Assembly (NCBI GenBank): GCA_023389455.1 | Contig: JAEWEJ010000307.1 | Span: 1 to 8,002, forward strand | From: Actinomycetes bacterium | Lineage (GTDB): Bacteria > Actinomycetota > Actinomycetes > Actinomycetales > Cellulomonadaceae | Direction: 5' to 3' | Length of the DNA stretch: 8,002 nt | In this document: positions 5,644 to 8,002 of the stretch, in pieces | Numbering within the stretch: position 1 is the first letter of the stretch | Layout of the letters: every line of letters starts with the position of its first letter | The notes under the pieces: model-generated | The model's database searches: none | Told to the model about the DNA's origin: nothing | The model's input: the letters and a program-made list of their open reading frames with translations, nothing else | Made by a program: the position numbers and the translations under genes

Positions 5644-7356
5644 TCAGCCCATCGTGCTGGTGTCCAGGGTGCGGCGCACGTGCGCGCGCGCGTGCGCCAG
5701 CGCGTCGTCCAGGTGGTCGAACAGGTGGCGCTCGTCGGCGAGCGCGTCGATGACCCCGAGGCTCTCCGCGAGCCGTCGGTGCTCGGGGCGCAGCCCCTTG
5801 AGCAGGACGACGATGCCGCGCCGCCGCAGGTCGTCGATGATCTCGACCAGCGCGTTGGCGCCGCTCGCGTCGAGCACGCGCACGTTGCCCAGCCGCAGCA
5901 CCACGACGCGCACGTCACTGACCAGCGCGAGCTCGTCGAGGAACCGGCGCACGTCGGCGAAGAACAGCGCGCCGTCGATGCGGTAGACCGCGATGTGCTC
6001 GTGCAGCAGGGTGCGCTCCGCGTCCGTGGTGAGGCGCTCCCGCGACTCCTCGTCCTCGTCCGGCAGCGGCTCGCGGTGCAGACCGCTGCTGCGCGCGATC
6101 GCGCGCAGCGCGAGCACCGCCGCCACCGCGACGCCCACCTCGACGGCCATGACCAGGTCGAACACGACGGTCACCGCGAGCGTCACGCAGAACACCAGGG
6201 CACCGGAGCGCCCGGACCGGCAGATGGCGCGCGCGGTCGGCAGGTCGACCATGCGGGCGGCGGTGACGAGCAGCACGCCGGCCAGGGCGGAGAGCGGGAT
6301 GCGCCCGACCAGGGGGCCGGCGAGGTAGATGATCGCGGCCAGCACGAGGGCGTGCGTGAGGGCGGCGACCCGGGTGCGCCCGCCGGCACGGACGTTGACG
6401 GCGGTGCGGGCGATCGCCCCGGTCGCCGGCAGGCCGCCGAACAGGCCCGACGCGACGTTGGCCAGGCCCTGGCCGAACAGCTCGCGGTTGGGGCGGGTGC
6501 GCTCGATGTCGTCGGCCATGCCGTCGGCGACGCGCGCGGACAGCAGCGACTCCAGGGCGGCGAGCGCCGCCACCGCGAGGGCTGCGGAGAACAGTGCGCT
6601 GGTGGTGGCCACGTCGACCACGGGGAGCTGCGGGCCGGGCAGGGAGTCGGGCAGGACGCCGATGCGGTCGACGTCGAGCCGCGCGACCTCGGCGACCAGC
6701 GTGGCGAGCACGACGGCCACCAGGGAGGCGGGCAGGCCCTTGTGCAGCCGGGGCAGCACGACCATGACGGCCACGACGAGGGCGACGAGGGCGAGCGGCG
6801 CGACGGCCTGCGACCAGTCGGTGGCGCCGATCGTCTGCAGCGCGACGAGGCCCGCGTTCTCGCCCTCCGCGCGCGGCGTGTCGAGGGCGAGCGGCACCTG
6901 CTGCAGCGCGATGACGACACCGATGCCGCAGGTGAACCCTTCGACGACGGGCCAGGGGATGTAGGCGACGAGGCGGCCGATCCCCAGGACGCCGGCCAGC
7001 AGCACGATCCCGCCGGCCATGATCGCGACGACGGGCACGGCCTCGGCGCCGTGCCGGGCGACCACGGGCAGCAGGACGACCGCCATGGCGCCGGTGGGTC
7101 CGCTGACCTGCAGGTGCGACCCGCCGAACGCGGCGGCCACGGCGCCGGCGACCACGGCGGTGACGAGCCCGGCGGCGGCGCCGAGCCCGGAGGAGACGCC
7201 GAACCCGAGGGCGAGCGGCAGGGCGACGATGGCGACGGTGAGCCCGGCGATCAGGTCGTGCCGCCACGAGCGCGGCAGGTCGGCGTAGTCGGAGCGGTGG
7301 GGGGCGAGCGCGTGCAGGCGTCGCCGGGCGGCCGGCACGAGGGTGTCGAGGCTCAT
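5644..7356 (-). CDS. SulP-family inorganic anion transporter with C-terminal STAS domain
   Basis: This 570-residue cytoplasmic-membrane transporter is full length for bacterial SulP (SLC26-type) proteins, which carry sulfate, bicarbonate, dicarboxylates or other anions. A basic N terminus with the conserved DLIAGLTVAIVALPLA at residues 34-49 starts the membrane domain. GGSHLQVSGPTGAM at 78-91 is the family's signature loop at the substrate site. Hydrophobic helices continue to about residue 420. An acidic linker (DEDEES) precedes the STAS domain at about 453-560. In the STAS domain LDASGAN carries Ser498 at the place of the phosphorylated serine of anti-sigma antagonists. The ATG at 7356 lies one base after the stop of the arsR-type gene, with no clear Shine-Dalgarno, so translation is probably coupled to it. 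Control by that repressor is likely. The transported anion cannot be decided; sulfate and bicarbonate are the main options. Confidence 0.94.
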   Translation of the reverse strand: MSLDTLVPAARRRLHALAPHRSDYADLPRSWRHDLIAGLTVAIVALPLALGFGVSSGLGAAAGLVTAVVAGAVAAAFGGSHLQVSGPTGAMAVVLLPVVARHGAEAVPVVAIMAGGIVLLAGVLGIGRLVAYIPWPVVEGFTCGIGVVIALQQVPLALDTPRAEGENAGLVALQTIGATDWSQAVAPLALVALVVAVMVVLPRLHKGLPASLVAVVLATLVAEVARLDVDRIGVLPDSLPGPQLPVVDVATTSALFSAALAVAALAALESLLSARVADGMADDIERTRPNRELFGQGLANVASGLFGGLPATGAIARTAVNVRAGGRTRVAALTHALVLAAIIYLAGPLVGRIPLSALAGVLLVTAARMVDLPTARAICRSGRSGALVFCVTLAVTVVFDLVMAVEVGVAVAAVLALRAIARSSGLHREPLPDEDEESRERLTTDAERTLLHEHIAVYRIDGALFFADVRRFLDELALVSDVRVVVLRLGNVRVLDASGANALVEIIDDLRRRGIVVLLKGLRPEHRRLAESLGVIDALADERHLFDHLDDALAHARAHVRRTLDTSTMG

Positions 7357-7357
7357 G

Positions 7358-7744
7358 TCAGGCGTCGGTGCCGGGGCCGGCGGGGGACGCGGGCGCGGTG
7401 GCGTCGGACGTGTCGTCGAGCCGGTCCCGGTGGCGCGTCGCCGCGTCGACGAGGACGTCGCGTGCGGCGTTGAGCATGTCGGCGACGGCCGGCAGCGCGA
7501 GCGCGTAGTGCACGGCGTTGCCGGTGCGGTGCGCGGTCACGACGCCGGCCCGGCGCAGCACGGCCAGGTGCTGGGACAGGTGCGAGGCCTCGAGGCCGAG
7601 CTCGGCCAGGAGCTCGCTGACCTGCCGGTCGCGGACGACGAGCAGCTCCAGGGTGCGGACCCGGACGGGGTGGGCGAGCGCCTTGAAGAGGTCGGCCTTC
7701 ACGTCCGCCAGGGGACGGTCGACGCCGAGGGCGTGCAGAGGCAC
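7358..7744 (-). CDS. ArsR/SmtB-family winged-helix repressor
   Basis: This small DNA-binding repressor has 128 residues from the GTG at 7744. DLFKALAHPVRVRTLELL (18-35) forms the first helices. The helix-turn-helix spans about 42-69, with recognition helix around ASHLSQHLAVLRRAG, and the beta wing follows with HRTGNAVHY (72-80). A loose Ala/Pro/Asp-rich tail ends the protein. It has no cysteine at all and lacks the CVC metal box of arsenic or cadmium sensors, so its signal is not evident. GTG at 7744 has GGAG (complement of 7750-7753) with a 5-base spacer. An ATG at 7777 would add 11 residues but lies inside the putative operator and lacks a well-placed ribosome-binding site; TTG at 7780 is also possible. 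Its stop is one base before the sulP ATG, so the two form an operon. It probably represses itself and sulP. Confidence 0.92.
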   Translation of the reverse strand: MPLHALGVDRPLADVKADLFKALAHPVRVRTLELLVVRDRQVSELLAELGLEASHLSQHLAVLRRAGVVTAHRTGNAVHYALALPAVADMLNAARDVLVDAATRHRDRLDDTSDATAPASPAGPGTDA

Positions 7745-7762
7745 GATGGCTCCGGGATGACG

Positions 7763-7782
7763 ATGTGATGAAGTCATCAAAT
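7763..7782. promoter_or_regulatory. Palindromic putative operator of the arsR-sulP operon
   Basis: ATGTGATGAAGTCATCAAAT has two 9-base arms around a central AG, with a single mismatched pair (G7765 and A7780). TGATGA and TCATCA match exactly. It is AT-rich in a region that is otherwise about three quarters GC, and sits 19 bases before the preferred GTG of the arsR-type gene. Size and symmetry suit a winged-helix ArsR dimer, which typically binds imperfect 12-2-12 sites over its own promoter. Autoregulation is inferred from this position. Confidence 0.6.
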
Positions 7783-7786
7783 GGTA
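7781..7786 (-). promoter_or_regulatory. Candidate -10 box of the arsR-sulP operon
   Basis: On the minus strand TACCAT fits the TANNNT form of a -10 box. It overlaps the outer edge of the palindrome, so a bound repressor would block it. The expected transcript start near 7773 lies downstream of the ATG at 7777 and gives a leader of about 29 bases to the GTG at 7744. No recognisable -35 element was found. Confidence 0.35.
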
Positions 7787-7811
7787 GCGCCGCCTTCCGT
7801 GGTGCGGAGCC

Positions 7812-7834
7812 GACGTCGCGGCGCGCGCGACGTC
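7812..7834 (-). terminator. Perfect 9-bp hairpin after the arfB end
   Basis: GACGTCGCG at 7812-7820 is the exact reverse complement of CGCGACGTC at 7826-7834, with a 5-base loop. It lies 24 bases beyond the arfB stop on the minus strand and upstream of the arsR-sulP promoter region, where a terminator for arfB is expected. No T-tract follows. A protein-binding site for a regulator is an alternative reading. Confidence 0.42.
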
Positions 7835-7858
7835 ACCCCGCTGACGCCCACGCTGCCC

Positions 7859-8002
7859 TCAGCCCACGTCCCCACGACCGGGGCGACGACGGTCGCGCTT
7901 GACCGACGCCCGCTGCTGCTTCGCCTCGAGGCGTCGCCGCTGCGACCCGCGCGTCGGCCGCGTCGCCCGTCGCGCGGGCCCGGGCGGGGCGAGGGCGTCG
8001 GC
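7859..8002 (-). CDS. arfB: ArfB-type peptidyl-tRNA hydrolase, C-terminal tail (5' end outside window)
   Basis: Reading leftwards from the window edge, the frame is open for 47 residues to a TGA at 7861-7859. The peptide is strongly basic. It contains RRATRPTRGSQRRRLEAK, then QQRASVKRDRR, closely resembling the C-terminal tail of ArfB/YaeJ (release-factor-like, GGQ-containing ribosome rescue proteins, also called ICT1-like). In that family the unstructured tail enters the empty mRNA channel of a stalled ribosome, while the catalytic GGQ domain hydrolyses the peptidyl-tRNA. The GGQ domain would lie beyond base 8002, so the catalytic part cannot be checked. The final residues PGRGDVG are ordinary for such tails. 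A basic tail alone could belong to another ribosome-binding protein, but the RPTRGSQRRRLEAK pattern makes ArfB the best call. Confidence 0.78.
   Translation of the reverse strand, partial: ADALAPPGPARRATRPTRGSQRRRLEAKQQRASVKRDRRRPGRGDVG

Noticed and set aside
5680..7473. A 597-codon open frame on the plus strand opposite the SulP gene
   Set aside because: Its product is a low-complexity Asp/Gly/His/Arg/Gln-rich string with no domain, as expected for the antisense of a GC-rich gene. The opposite strand encodes a complete SulP protein with family motifs.
1..8002. Defence island, prophage, CRISPR or biosynthetic cluster
   Set aside because: All recognisable genes are common chromosomal families, composition is uniform apart from the short arsR operator, and no integrase, transposase, repeat array, or nuclease-type partner was found.

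Overview
The window is extremely GC-rich, with G or C at nearly every third codon position. Several starts are GTG, and many ribosome-binding sites are close to GGAGG. Together with a DUF664/DinB-type protein (a superfamily that includes mycothiol-dependent enzymes), this points to a high-GC actinobacterium. A Micrococcales member such as Cellulomonas fits, but that genus is an inference from composition and gene style. No rRNA, tRNA, CRISPR array, insertion sequence or phage gene was seen. No gene-free stretch exceeds about 140 bases.

Layout. Bases 1-2960 read rightwards. First comes the C-terminal half of an MFS transporter cut by the window edge, then a complete second MFS transporter that is clearly its tandem paralogue, then a SpoU/TrmH-family RNA methyltransferase. 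A 106-base convergent gap follows. Everything from 3067 to 8002 reads leftwards. In transcription order, starting from the right edge, the genes are: the C-terminal tail of the ribosome-rescue factor ArfB (cut by the edge), an ArsR-type repressor, a SulP anion transporter with a STAS domain, a PEBP/YbhB-like protein, a YbaK-type aminoacyl-tRNA deacylase, a DUF664/DinB-fold protein, and a DUF1349 protein.

How the genes relate. The clearest functional unit is arsR-sulP: the repressor's stop and the transporter's ATG are one base apart, and a palindrome in front of the repressor looks like its operator. PEBP, YbaK, DUF664 and DUF1349 are probably metabolic or housekeeping genes that happen to be neighbours. 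Hairpins after sulP and after the YbaK gene suggest that the leftward run is several transcription units. Between DUF664 and DUF1349, about 140 bases that would normally be called intergenic show a clear codon-position pattern in one frame. They begin at a GTG overlapping the DUF664 stop and may be a small gene or a remnant.

I found no convincing new multi-gene defence or mobile system. The best leads are the MFS duplication, the coding-like gap at 3688-3832, and the cysteine-free ArsR regulator with its operator next to a SulP transporter.
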